Made by a program: the position numbers and the translations under genes. This document shows, piece by piece, positions 51,956 through 60,315 of a stretch of 64,000 nt of DNA; the first letter of the stretch is position 1; each line of letters begins with the position of its first letter. The DNA comes from JARYGU01 sp033795365 (GTDB lineage Bacteria; Pseudomonadota; Alphaproteobacteria; Rhizobiales; Rhizobiaceae): assembly GCA_033795365.1 (NCBI GenBank), contig JARYGU010000016.1, positions 62,001 to 126,000 on the forward strand. Reading direction: 5' to 3'. The notes below the pieces were generated by a model that had not been told where the DNA came from, made no database searches, and saw nothing but the letters and a program-made list of their open reading frames with translations.

Positions 51956-52504
51956 TCAGGCAAAAGCCCCGGACGGCGGCGGAAACGGCAGCGTCCCGGA
52001 CGATACGTCGTCCTCGCCGCGGGCCGCCATATAGGCCTCGGCCTCGAACAGATAATCGGCAAGCCCCTCCATCGAGGGCGCCTTCCCGTCTGCCGAAGGG
52101 TGGAAATTGCGGGCGAGCGCGGCGGCAAGCGCCGGCCGGTCGGCGGCATCCAGGGCCTGCGCGTAGGACTGGAGGCGGCCGTAGAACATGCCGGCGAGCT
52201 TCTTCATCCGCTTCGGCACGCTAACATCGCCGACGCCGAGCTCGCGAATCGAATGGTCCACGTCCTCGAAAAACGCATCGACGATCTCCTGGGCGATCTC
52301 CTGGCCGGAGACGCCCGACGACCGGGTGCGCCGGAAATAAAGGATGAGCACCGCCGAAAGCATCTCGAAGCGGCCCATCACCGTGTCCGGAACATCAAGC
52401 GCTTCATAGAGATAGGGCTCCCTGGCGGCCGCCGTAAGGGACGCGTATTGCTTCTCGACGATGCGCTGATTGCCGTTTTTTTTCCTGAACAGACCGAAAA
52501 TCAT
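51956..52504 (-). CDS. Ubiquinol-cytochrome c chaperone (CBP3/UQCC1-like, 182 aa)
   Basis: A helical protein with the family segments YLYEALDVPDTVMGRFEMLSAVLILYFRR, AQEIVDAFFEDVDHSIRELGVGDVSVPKRMKKLAGMFYGRLQSYAQAL, matching mitochondrial CBP3-type factors that assemble cytochrome b of complex III. ATG 52504 (MIFGLFRKK) is placed 7 nt from AGG; the adjacent ATG 52507 is an equal alternative. It is divergent from bamE across 164 bp. Confidence 0.9.
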   Translation of the reverse strand: MIFGLFRKKNGNQRIVEKQYASLTAAAREPYLYEALDVPDTVMGRFEMLSAVLILYFRRTRSSGVSGQEIAQEIVDAFFEDVDHSIRELGVGDVSVPKRMKKLAGMFYGRLQSYAQALDAADRPALAAALARNFHPSADGKAPSMEGLADYLFEAEAYMAARGEDDVSSGTLPFPPPSGAFA

Positions 52505-52668
52505 CATAAAGCCTAGTTTTGGCTGATTCAAAGTGCGGGTGCCGCGGTAAGTGTTGTTGCATGACAGCCGAAGCTGGTTTACCGAAGCAGGCACGAATTG
52601 CAATGGCTGCACGGCCTTAGATAGTTTCAAGGGGGATGTCGTTGAAGAGACGGTATTTCAGAACTGAC

Positions 52669-53160
52669 ATGACTCTGTTGCGTAACACTGCCATTGCCGT
52701 CGCTCTTTCGACCATAGTGCTGACCGGTTGCCAGACCGGAGAGGTCCTCAATCAAGGCTACGTCGTCGATCAGGAGACATTGGCGCTGGCGCCGGTGGGC
52801 TCCTCGCGCGAGCAGGTCCTGCTCTCGCTCGGCTCGCCCTCCACCACGGCGACCTTCGACAACGAGGTCTTCTACTATATTTCGCAGAAGCGCACGCGCC
52901 CGGTCGCCTTCATGAAGCCGCGGCTCGTCGAACAGAGCATCCTCGCCGTCTATTTCAACGGCGAAGGCACCGTTGACCGGCTCGCCAACTACACGCTGCA
53001 GGACGGGGTTCCGTTCGACATGATCTCGCGCACCACGCCGACGGGCGGCGTCGAGCTCACCTTCCTCGGCCAGCTCCTGAAGGGCGGCGCGAACCCGGCA
53101 GGCCTGATCCAGAACGCGATCGGCGGCCAGCAGGACCGCAACCAGGGTTACCGCCAGTAA
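52669..53160 (+). CDS. bamE: Outer-membrane assembly lipoprotein BamE (163 aa)
   Basis: A lipoprotein of the BAM complex that inserts beta-barrel proteins. A signal peptide ends in the lipobox LTGC (Cys about residue 20). NQGYVVDQETLALAPVGSSREQVLLSLGSPSTTATFDNEVFYYISQK is the SmpA/OmlA fold. The start is uncertain: ATG 52669 gives the best signal peptide, while TTG 52642 has the better ribosome-binding site (AAGGGG) and adds nine residues. It is convergent with hppA with a shared terminator. Confidence 0.9.
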   Translation: MTLLRNTAIAVALSTIVLTGCQTGEVLNQGYVVDQETLALAPVGSSREQVLLSLGSPSTTATFDNEVFYYISQKRTRPVAFMKPRLVEQSILAVYFNGEGTVDRLANYTLQDGVPFDMISRTTPTGGVELTFLGQLLKGGANPAGLIQNAIGGQQDRNQGYRQ

Positions 53161-53183
53161 AAGGCGACCGCCAGCTTACGGGA

Positions 53184-53209
53184 AAACCGCGGGATCCCTC
53201 CCGCGGTTT
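53184..53209. terminator. Bidirectional terminator between bamE and hppA
   Basis: A perfect 10-bp stem AAACCGCGGG/CCCGCGGTTT with a 6-nt loop, followed by CTTCATTTT on the plus strand. Confidence 0.85.
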
Positions 53210-53236
53210 CTTCATTTTCAGGCATGTTCCGCGGCA

Positions 53237-55372
53237 TCAGGCAAGAACGGCCAGAAGCAGCAGGGCGACGATATTGGTGATCTTGATCGCCGGATTGACG
53301 GCCGGTCCCGCCGTATCCTTGTAGGGATCGCCGACTGTATCGCCGGTCACGGAAGCCTTGTGTGCCTCCGATCCCTTCATGTGGCGCGTGCCGTCCTTGT
53401 CGACGAAGCCGTCCTCGAAGCTCTTCTTCGCATTGTCCCAGGCGCCGCCGCCCGACGTCATGGAGATCGCCACGAAAAGCCCGTTGACGATGACGCCGAG
53501 GAGCGATGCGCCGAGTGCCGCGAAGGCCGAGGCCTTCGAGCCGGAGATCGCGAGCACGCCGAAATAGACGACGATCGGTGCGAGCACCGGCAGAAGCGAG
53601 GGAATGATCATCTCCCGGATCGCGGCCTTCGTCAGGAGATCGACCGCACGGCCGTAATCCGGCCTGTCCGTGCCTGCCATGATGCCTGGCTTGTCGCGGA
53701 ACTGCCTGCGCACTTCCTCGACGATCGAGCCTGCCGCACGTCCGACCGCCGTCATCGCGATGCCGCCGAAGAGATAGGGGATCAGGCCGCCGAAGATGAG
53801 GCCGGCGACGACGTAAGGATTGGAGAGATCGAAGGAGATCGTGCCGATATTCGCGAAATAGGGATACCTGTCGCCGTTGGCGGCGAAGTAGCTCAGATCG
53901 TTCGAATAGGCTGCGAAGAGCACCAGGGCGCCGAGGCCGGCCGAACCGATCGCATAGCCCTTCGTGACCGCCTTCGTCGTGTTGCCGACGGCATCGAGCG
54001 CATCGGTCGACTTGCGCACTTCCGGCGGCAGATGCGACATTTCCGCGATGCCGCCGGCATTGTCGGTGACGGGACCGAAGGCGTCGAGCGCGACGATCAT
54101 GCCGGCGATTCCGAGCATGGCGGTGACGGCGATGCCGGTGCCGAAGAGGCCGCCGAGCTGATAGGTCGCGATGATGCCGCCGACGATGACGATTGCCGGC
54201 AGCGCCGTCGATTCCAGCGACACGGCAAGCCCCTGGATGACGTTCGTCCCGTGGCCGGTGACCGAGGCCTGCGCGATCGAATTGACCGGGCGCTTGTTCG
54301 TGCCGGTATAGTATTCGGTGATGACCACGATCAGTGCCGTCACGACGAGGCCGAGAAGGCCGCAGACGAAGAGGCTCGCGCCGGTGATGTCCTGACCTGC
54401 CACCGTGCCGATCGATCCCCATCCGACGGTGAGCGTCGTCGCCAGCGCAAGGCCGACGATGGAAAGAAGCCCGGTGACGATCAGCCCCCGGTAGAGCGCG
54501 CCCATGATCGAACCGTTCGAGCCGAGCTTCACGAAGAAGGCGCCGATGATCGACGTGATGATGCAGGCGCCGCAGATCGCCAGCGGATAGACCATGACGG
54601 TTGCAAGCACCGGCGTTCCGGCGAAGAAGATCGCCGCGAGAACCATGGTCGCGACGACGGAGACCGCATAGGTCTCGAAGAGGTCGGCCGCCATGCCGGC
54701 GCAGTCGCCGACATTGTCGCCGACATTGTCGGCGATCGTCGCGGGATTGCGCGGATCGTCTTCGGGAATGCCGGCCTCGACCTTGCCGACGAGGTCGCCG
54801 CCGACGTCGGCGCCCTTGGTGAAGATGCCGCCGCCGAGGCGGGCGAAGATGGAGATGAGCGAGGCGCCGAAGCCGAGCGCCACGAGGGAATCGATCACCT
54901 CGCGCGATGCCGGCTCCTGTCCCATGAGCGCCGTCAGGACCCAATAGTAGATCGACACGCCGAGAAGGGCGAGACCGGCAACCAGCATGCCGGTGATCGC
55001 GCCGGACTTGAAGGCGATGTCGAGGCCGGCGGAAAGGCTGACCGACGCGGCCTGGGCGGTGCGCACGTTGGCGCGGACGGAAACATGCATGCCGATGAAG
55101 CCGGCGACACCCGAAAGCACGGCGCCGATCAGGAAGCCGATCGCGGCCGTACCTGACAGAAGAAGCCAGGTGACGACGAAGACGACGGCGCCCACGATGG
55201 CGATGGTTTTGTATTGACGGGTGAGATAGGCCTGCGCCCCTTCACGAATATAGCCTGCAATCTCCTGCATGCGGGCATTGCCCTGATCGGCGGCAAGCAC
55301 CGATCGCGTCGCCCAGATGGCATAGACCACCGAAAGCAACCCGCATGCGATAACGCCCAGTAGAATGGTCAT
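53237..55372 (-). CDS. hppA: Proton-translocating inorganic pyrophosphatase (711 aa)
   Basis: An inner-membrane pump coupling PPi hydrolysis to proton transport; about 16 TM helices. The hydrolytic centre contains DVGGDLVGKVEAGIPEDDPRNPATIADNVGDNVGD. The sequence reads GNTTKA in the diagnostic position: a lysine here marks K+-independent pumps, whereas K+-dependent ones have alanine. ATG 55372 follows GGGAGG; upstream frame has no membrane-protein character. The long complementary frame on the other strand is a by-product of codon bias. Confidence 0.97.
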   Translation of the reverse strand: MTILLGVIACGLLSVVYAIWATRSVLAADQGNARMQEIAGYIREGAQAYLTRQYKTIAIVGAVVFVVTWLLLSGTAAIGFLIGAVLSGVAGFIGMHVSVRANVRTAQAASVSLSAGLDIAFKSGAITGMLVAGLALLGVSIYYWVLTALMGQEPASREVIDSLVALGFGASLISIFARLGGGIFTKGADVGGDLVGKVEAGIPEDDPRNPATIADNVGDNVGDCAGMAADLFETYAVSVVATMVLAAIFFAGTPVLATVMVYPLAICGACIITSIIGAFFVKLGSNGSIMGALYRGLIVTGLLSIVGLALATTLTVGWGSIGTVAGQDITGASLFVCGLLGLVVTALIVVITEYYTGTNKRPVNSIAQASVTGHGTNVIQGLAVSLESTALPAIVIVGGIIATYQLGGLFGTGIAVTAMLGIAGMIVALDAFGPVTDNAGGIAEMSHLPPEVRKSTDALDAVGNTTKAVTKGYAIGSAGLGALVLFAAYSNDLSYFAANGDRYPYFANIGTISFDLSNPYVVAGLIFGGLIPYLFGGIAMTAVGRAAGSIVEEVRRQFRDKPGIMAGTDRPDYGRAVDLLTKAAIREMIIPSLLPVLAPIVVYFGVLAISGSKASAFAALGASLLGVIVNGLFVAISMTSGGGAWDNAKKSFEDGFVDKDGTRHMKGSEAHKASVTGDTVGDPYKDTAGPAVNPAIKITNIVALLLLAVLA

Positions 55373-55574
55373 TTCGCTTTTTCCTCCTGGGAGCCATGGC
55401 TCCCTCACCACGACCGTAAAAGCGCCGCCGTCCCGAGCCTCCTCAGAACCGGAACGGCAGCGCGCGGCCAGAGTGCGTTTGCGAATCGCTCGCGTCAAGC
55501 CCGCTGCATTGCAGCGCGGGCCTTAAAAGCGGAGTTTTTTGGAGGAAAGCCGCTGCAAAGCAGGCGGACGGAGG

Positions 55575-56057
55575 TTACTTCTTCGCGTCCGGACGGACCT
55601 GGCGGGCGATGCGGTCGAGCACCGCGTTGACGAGCTTGGGCTCCTCGTCCTCGAAGAAGGCCTTGGCGATCTCGACATATTCGGTGACGATGACGGCCAC
55701 CGGAACGTCCTTGCGCTCCTTCAGCTCGAAGGCGCCGGCGCGCAGGATCGCGCGCACCGTGGAATCGAGCCTCGAAAGCGCCCAGTCGTCCTGCAGCGCC
55801 GCGCCGATCATCGGATCGAGCTGGCGCTGGTCGCGAACCACGCCCGATACGAGCGAGCGGAACCAGGCGGCGTCCGCCTTGAGATAGGTTTCTCCGTCCA
55901 GCTCGCGGCCGAGGCGGTGTTCCTCGTATTCCGCGACGATCTCCAGGACGCCGGTGCCGCCGATATCCATCTGGTAGAGCGCCTGCACAGCCGCAAGCCT
56001 GGCGGCGCCGCGCTGGTTGGCCTGTTTCACCGGCTGGTTGGTGTTGTCCTTGCTCAC
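55575..56057 (-). CDS. nusB: Transcription antitermination factor NusB (160 aa)
   Basis: An RNA-binding helical protein of the rRNA antitermination complex. NQRGAARLAAVQALYQMDIG at the N-terminus, then DPMIGAALQDDWALSRLDSTVRAILRAGAFEL and VIVTEYVEIAKAFFEDEEPKLVNAVLDRIAR are canonical. The GTG start at 56057 overlaps the ribH stop (GTGA), as in many alphaproteobacteria. Confidence 0.96.
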   Translation of the reverse strand: MSKDNTNQPVKQANQRGAARLAAVQALYQMDIGGTGVLEIVAEYEEHRLGRELDGETYLKADAAWFRSLVSGVVRDQRQLDPMIGAALQDDWALSRLDSTVRAILRAGAFELKERKDVPVAVIVTEYVEIAKAFFEDEEPKLVNAVLDRIARQVRPDAKK

Positions 56058-56515
56058 TGCTCGCCGCCCAGTTTCTTCTTCAATTCGATCATCGTGAGAG
56101 CGGCACGCGCGGCAAAGCCGCCCTTGTCGCCTTCCGAACGCCTTGCCCTCGCCCATGCCTGCGCGTCGTTCTCGACCGTCAGTATCCCGTTGCCGATCGC
56201 CAGGCTTTCGCTGACGGTGAGGTCCATGATCGCACGGCAGGATTCGTTGGAGACGATATCGAAGTGATAGGTCTCTCCACGGATGACCATGCCGAGCGCG
56301 ACGAAACCGTCATACTCCGTTGCGCCGTTGTCCGCGCCATCGAGCGCCATCGCGATCGCTGCCGGGATTTCGAGAGCTCCCGGTACGGTCACGATATCAT
56401 AGGTCGCGCCCGCCGCATCGAGCGAATGCTTCGCGCCGTCCAGAAGCGCGTCGGACATATCGTCGTAGAAGCGTGCTTCGACGATCAGGAGATGCGGATT
56501 TTCGCTGTCGGCCAT
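56054..56515 (-). CDS. ribH: 6,7-dimethyl-8-ribityllumazine synthase (153 aa)
   Basis: The penultimate step of riboflavin synthesis; forms pentamers or icosahedra. Substrate motifs: VEARFYDDMSDALLDGA, VPGALEIPAAI, GMVIRGETYHFDIV (with catalytic His in the GETYHF loop). Rhizobia often have two ribH genes; this is the one linked to nusB. The next upstream gene on the strand is the diguanylate cyclase, 131 bp away. Confidence 0.96.
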   Translation of the reverse strand: MADSENPHLLIVEARFYDDMSDALLDGAKHSLDAAGATYDIVTVPGALEIPAAIAMALDGADNGATEYDGFVALGMVIRGETYHFDIVSNESCRAIMDLTVSESLAIGNGILTVENDAQAWARARRSEGDKGGFAARAALTMIELKKKLGGEQ

Positions 56516-56646
56516 GATTCACCCGGCTTTGAACAATGCGTTGCCGGAGGTCTCCGGCTTCAAGGCGGCGGTCAAACCACGCCGTGGCGGGATTGGCAAG
56601 CGATTTTCAAAGGCGGGGCGCAAATGCCGGCGAAATCGCGCGCCGT

Positions 56647-57801
56647 TCAGCCGGCAAGCCGGAAATCGTCGGCAATGGAGACGCGATTGCGCCCGTCGCG
56701 CTTGGAGGCATAGAGCGCCTTGTCGGCATTGTTGAGCACCGTGTCGAAGGAGGCGCCCTCCTCGCTGCCGAAAGCGATGCCGGCGCTCACGGTGCTCAGG
56801 ACGACGGAACCGTCGCAGGCGACGGCATGCTGGGCGAAGGCGGAGCGGATGCGCTCGGCGACGAGCGTGGCATGGTCCGGCATCGCACGGTGCAGGACGA
56901 TGGCGAACTCCTCGCCGCCGAGACGCGCGACGGCGTCGGTCTCGCGCGAGTTGGACGAGAGGACGTCGGCGAAGGCCTTCAACACCATGTCGCCGGCGGC
57001 GTGGCCGTGGCGGTCGTTGATCTGCTTGAACCGGTCGATGTCGAATGCGATGATCGCGACCTGCGGGCCGACGGGCTGGCTCTCGTAGCGCTCGAAAAGG
57101 GCGCGGCGGTTGAGAAGGCCGGTGAGCGCATCGGTCATCGCCTCGCGGCGGTGGCTGCCGGCAAGCCGCCACTGATTGAGCGCGAGCGACATGGCTCCGA
57201 TGCCGGTGATGCCGATGATAGCCGCGACGAGGTTCAGGTCCTCGGCCCAGTTGTCGGGCGCATGGCCGAGAACCCATTGCCCGCTCCACAGAAGCACCGC
57301 CGAGCAGAGCGCGAAGGACACCGCCGTCAGGCTGTAGAGCACGGAAATGCCGGTGATCGGCAGGGGCGCCTCGGCGCGGCCCTTCCAGTATTCCACGGCG
57401 GTCAGGAACAGGAGCAGCGCCGAGCAGGCATTCATCACGATCAGCCCCGTCCCGTCATAGCCGGCAAGCTGCGGCAGGACGCTGACGGGATAGGTGGCGA
57501 TGAAGGCCGTGATGGTGTGGCGGCGGCCCGGACGCCCCGTTCTGTAGAGATAGGCCGCGCCGTAGATCACCGAAAAACCCGCAAGCAGGCTCGCGAATAC
57601 CGCCGCCCCGAGAAGGCGGCCCGGCGCATCGACATAGCTGCTGTAGGCGACGACGCTGATGACGACCAGCCCCATGCCGGTCGACCAGGAAAGCAGGAAG
57701 CGCTCCATCCTGGCGGCAAGCCAGGAGGCAAATAGCGTTGCGCCAAGACAAAAGCCGGAAAGGCCGATGGCAAGGAGCAGCGTATTGTAGTCGAGCGTCA
57801 T
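56647..57801 (-). CDS. Membrane-anchored diguanylate cyclase (GGDEF, 384 aa)
   Basis: Makes the second messenger c-di-GMP. About six N-terminal TM helices (residues 5-200) are followed by a cytosolic GGDEF domain: DALTGLLNRRALF, FDIDRFKQINDRHGHAAGD, and the active-site LGGEEFAI. The inhibitory I-site RETD lies 5 residues before it, so product inhibition is expected. No EAL domain. It sits between ribE and ribH in the riboflavin gene order but is separated by 239 bp and 131 bp, so it may have its own promoter. c-di-GMP controls unipolar polysaccharide in rhizobia, a possible link to the locus at 21-30 kb. Confidence 0.94.
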   Translation of the reverse strand: MTLDYNTLLLAIGLSGFCLGATLFASWLAARMERFLLSWSTGMGLVVISVVAYSSYVDAPGRLLGAAVFASLLAGFSVIYGAAYLYRTGRPGRRHTITAFIATYPVSVLPQLAGYDGTGLIVMNACSALLLFLTAVEYWKGRAEAPLPITGISVLYSLTAVSFALCSAVLLWSGQWVLGHAPDNWAEDLNLVAAIIGITGIGAMSLALNQWRLAGSHRREAMTDALTGLLNRRALFERYESQPVGPQVAIIAFDIDRFKQINDRHGHAAGDMVLKAFADVLSSNSRETDAVARLGGEEFAIVLHRAMPDHATLVAERIRSAFAQHAVACDGSVVLSTVSAGIAFGSEEGASFDTVLNNADKALYASKRDGRNRVSIADDFRLAG

Positions 57802-58040
57802 GCGTTCGGCGCCCTCCGGCCGATGAGGAGATTTTCTACACGCTACAGTCGAAGAGTATCAATATCGTTACGCCGACGATTCATATATGAAGCTCTCCCG
57901 TGCCGGAATGGTGCATCGCCGCATGAATATTGCAGCGCCGCGCCGCGGCCGCAAGGCCCTGCACAATCAGCCGATCGGAACTGCAAACGGGAGAACCGCG
58001 AGGGGGATGCCGGCGGGCTCAGCCGCGACGCGCTTTGGCC

Positions 58041-58658
58041 TTATTCCTTGAAGGCAGGGAATTCCGCGAGGCGGGCGGCATAGCGGGCCATTGTATCCAC
58101 CTCGAAATTCACGAAGTCGCCGGGCTTGCGCTCACCCCAGGTTGTGACCTCCAGCGTGTGCCGGATGAGAAGGATGTCGAAGACCCGGCCGTCCACGGCA
58201 TTGACCGTGAGCGAGGTGCCGTCGAGCGCCACCGAGCCTTTCGGCGCGACGAAGCGTTCCAGCCCTTCGGGCGCGCTGAGGCGGATGCGCACCGCTTCGC
58301 CTTCCGGCTCGACCGAGAGGATTTCCGCCTTCCCGTCGACATGGCCGGAGACGAGATGGCCGCCGAGTTCGTCGCCGATCTTGAGAGAGCGCTCCAGATT
58401 GATCCGGGTGCCTTCCGTCCAGCCGGAAATGGTGGTGAGGCGGAGCGCCTCTTCCCATGCCTCGACCTCGAACCAGCGCTCGTTGCTGCCTTCGGCCGGA
58501 AGCCCGGTCACCGTCAGACACACGCCGGCGTGCGCGATCGAGGCACCCATGTCGATGCTCTTCGGGTCGTAATTGGTGGCGACCCTCAGCTTGACGCCCT
58601 CGTCCATCGGCGTGAGCTGCGCGACCGTGCCGACATCGGTGACAATTCCGGTGAACAT
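58041..58658 (-). CDS. ribE: Riboflavin synthase alpha chain (205 aa)
   Basis: Dismutates two lumazines to riboflavin. Two lumazine-binding repeats are visible, the first beginning MFTGIVTDVGTVAQL and the second at about residue 96 (GGHLVSGHVDGKAEILSVEPEG). ATG 58658 overlaps the ribD TGA (TGATG). E. coli-style nomenclature would call it ribE; some rhizobial annotations use ribC. Confidence 0.95.
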   Translation of the reverse strand: MFTGIVTDVGTVAQLTPMDEGVKLRVATNYDPKSIDMGASIAHAGVCLTVTGLPAEGSNERWFEVEAWEEALRLTTISGWTEGTRINLERSLKIGDELGGHLVSGHVDGKAEILSVEPEGEAVRIRLSAPEGLERFVAPKGSVALDGTSLTVNAVDGRVFDILLIRHTLEVTTWGERKPGDFVNFEVDTMARYAARLAEFPAFKE

Positions 58659-59827
58659 CAGGAAACCCTTTCGTAATCGAGGCAGCGGTCGCGGCCGAAG
58701 GCGCTTTCCCGCACCAGCCGGAATCCGGATGGCATATCGGATGGGGTGATGGGCGATTCAAGCCCGCCCTCGCCGATGGCGTCGGGACTCCGGAACAACA
58801 GAATCCGGTCGACCAGCCCGGCATCGAGGAAGGCCTGCGCCGTGCGCGCCCCGCCCTCGACCAGCAGGGAAGAGATGCCCCGCGTACCCAGCGCATAAAG
58901 CAGCGCGTCGAGCCTGCGCGGATCGCATTGCAGGATCTCTACCCCCATCGCCTCGAGCGCGGCGCGGCGCTCGGGAAAATCGCTATCGGCATCAGCGGAA
59001 CGGTCATTGCCGCCTGCGCCGGCCATACCATCCGCACGCGACGCGAAAGGCGAGCCCGCCGGCGAAATCCCCCCCTTCGCCGCCACCGCGATCACCGCAA
59101 CGTCGCCCGCCGTCTTCGCCAGTTTCGTGGCCGGGGGCAGTTCGAGCCGCGGGTCGAGCACGATGCGCACCGGCGAGCGTTCCTCAAGGCCCGGCAGGCG
59201 CGTGGTGAGTTCCGGATCGTCGGCCATGGCCGTGCCGATGCCGACGAGGATCGCATCCGTCTCCGCGCGAAGCGCATGAACCTGCGCGCGGGAAACAGGC
59301 CCCGTGATCGCAACCTCCTCGCCCGGCCGGCCGAGCATGCCGTCGGCGGAAAGCGCAAGCTTCAGAGTCACATAGGGACGCCCGTTCGTCTGGCGCATGA
59401 GGTAGCCGGCAAGCGCGCGCCTCCCCTCCTCCTCCAGCAGCCCGGCCTCGACCTCGATGCCGGCCTCTTTCAGGATTGCCAGTCCCCGGCCGGAGACGCG
59501 CGGGTCCGGATCGGAGACGGCGACGACGACGCGCGCCACCCCTGCTGCGACGAGCGCATCGGCGCAGGGCGGCGTCTTGCCATGGTGCGAACAGGGTTCC
59601 AGCGTGACATAGGCGGTCCCGCCCCTTGCCGCTTCGCCGGCTTGCGCAAGCGCCTGCGTCTCCGCATGCGGCCGCCCGCCCGGCGCCGTCACGGCCGCGC
59701 CATGCACGATGCCGTCCCGGACGATCAGGCAGGCAACGGATGGATTGGTTGAGGTAAGGCCGGTGTTGCGGCGGGAAAGCCGGATCGCCGCCGCCATGAA
59801 GCGTTCGTCGTCCGCCGCCCCGGACAT
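58658..59827 (-). CDS. ribD: Bifunctional deaminase-reductase RibD (389 aa)
   Basis: Performs two steps of riboflavin synthesis. The N-terminal deaminase has the zinc ligands PHAETQAL and PCSHHGKTPPC; the C-terminal reductase starts RPYVTLKLALSADGM and ends in LLVEGGARTAQAFLDAGLVDRI. A Gly/Ala-rich insertion (about residues 252-290) interrupts the reductase domain. ATG 59827 overlaps the nrdR TGA (TGATG); a GTG one codon upstream is possible. Confidence 0.96.
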   Translation of the reverse strand: MSGAADDERFMAAAIRLSRRNTGLTSTNPSVACLIVRDGIVHGAAVTAPGGRPHAETQALAQAGEAARGGTAYVTLEPCSHHGKTPPCADALVAAGVARVVVAVSDPDPRVSGRGLAILKEAGIEVEAGLLEEEGRRALAGYLMRQTNGRPYVTLKLALSADGMLGRPGEEVAITGPVSRAQVHALRAETDAILVGIGTAMADDPELTTRLPGLEERSPVRIVLDPRLELPPATKLAKTAGDVAVIAVAAKGGISPAGSPFASRADGMAGAGGNDRSADADSDFPERRAALEAMGVEILQCDPRRLDALLYALGTRGISSLLVEGGARTAQAFLDAGLVDRILLFRSPDAIGEGGLESPITPSDMPSGFRLVRESAFGRDRCLDYERVS

Positions 59828-60306
59828 CACCCTAACGCTCCCGGATCGCGCGCGATCTTCGCGGCAACCTCCGAAAGGATCTTCTCGAAATCGTCGGCAT
59901 GGGTGAAGTCGCGATAGACCGAAGCATAACGCACGAAGGCCACGTCATCGAGCGCCTTCAGAGCTTCCAGCACCTGCAGCCCGATCTCCTCGGAGGAGAT
60001 TTCCGTCTCGCCCGAGCTTTCCAGCCTGCGCACGATGCCGGAGACCGCGCGTTCGATCCGGTCGCGGTCGACCGGCCGCTTGCGCAGCGCGATCTCGAAG
60101 GACCGCAAGAGCTTGTCCCGGTCGAAGGGGGCCTTGCGGCCCGTCTTCTTGAGCACCATAAGCTCGCGCAGCTGCACCCTCTCGAAGGTCGTGAAGCGGC
60201 CGCCGCAATCCGGGCAGATACGGCGGCGGCGGATGGCGGCCCCGTCCTCTGCCGGACGGGAATCCTTCACCTGCGTGTCTTCGGAACCGCAATAGGGGCA
60301 GCGCAT
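59827..60306 (-). CDS. nrdR: Transcriptional repressor NrdR (159 aa)
   Basis: A nucleotide-sensing repressor of ribonucleotide reductase genes. Zinc ribbon Cys3, Cys6, Cys31 and Cys34 (MRCPYCGSEDTQVKDSR, RRICPDCGGRFTTFERVQL) plus an ATP-cone (LVLKKTGRKAPFDRDKL-like). Between glyA (9 bp) and ribD (overlap), it belongs to one glyA-nrdR-ribD-ribE transcription unit. Its targets (NrdR boxes) are elsewhere. Confidence 0.97.
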   Translation of the reverse strand: MRCPYCGSEDTQVKDSRPAEDGAAIRRRRICPDCGGRFTTFERVQLRELMVLKKTGRKAPFDRDKLLRSFEIALRKRPVDRDRIERAVSGIVRRLESSGETEISSEEIGLQVLEALKALDDVAFVRYASVYRDFTHADDFEKILSEVAAKIARDPGALG

Positions 60307-60315
60307 CGAGCGTCC

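Noticed and set aside
53360..55156. 598-codon plus-strand frame opposite hppA, and a 598-codon minus frame in another register
   Set aside because: Arg/Asp/His-rich shadows of the pyrophosphatase gene, whose own frame has complete membrane and active-site motifs.
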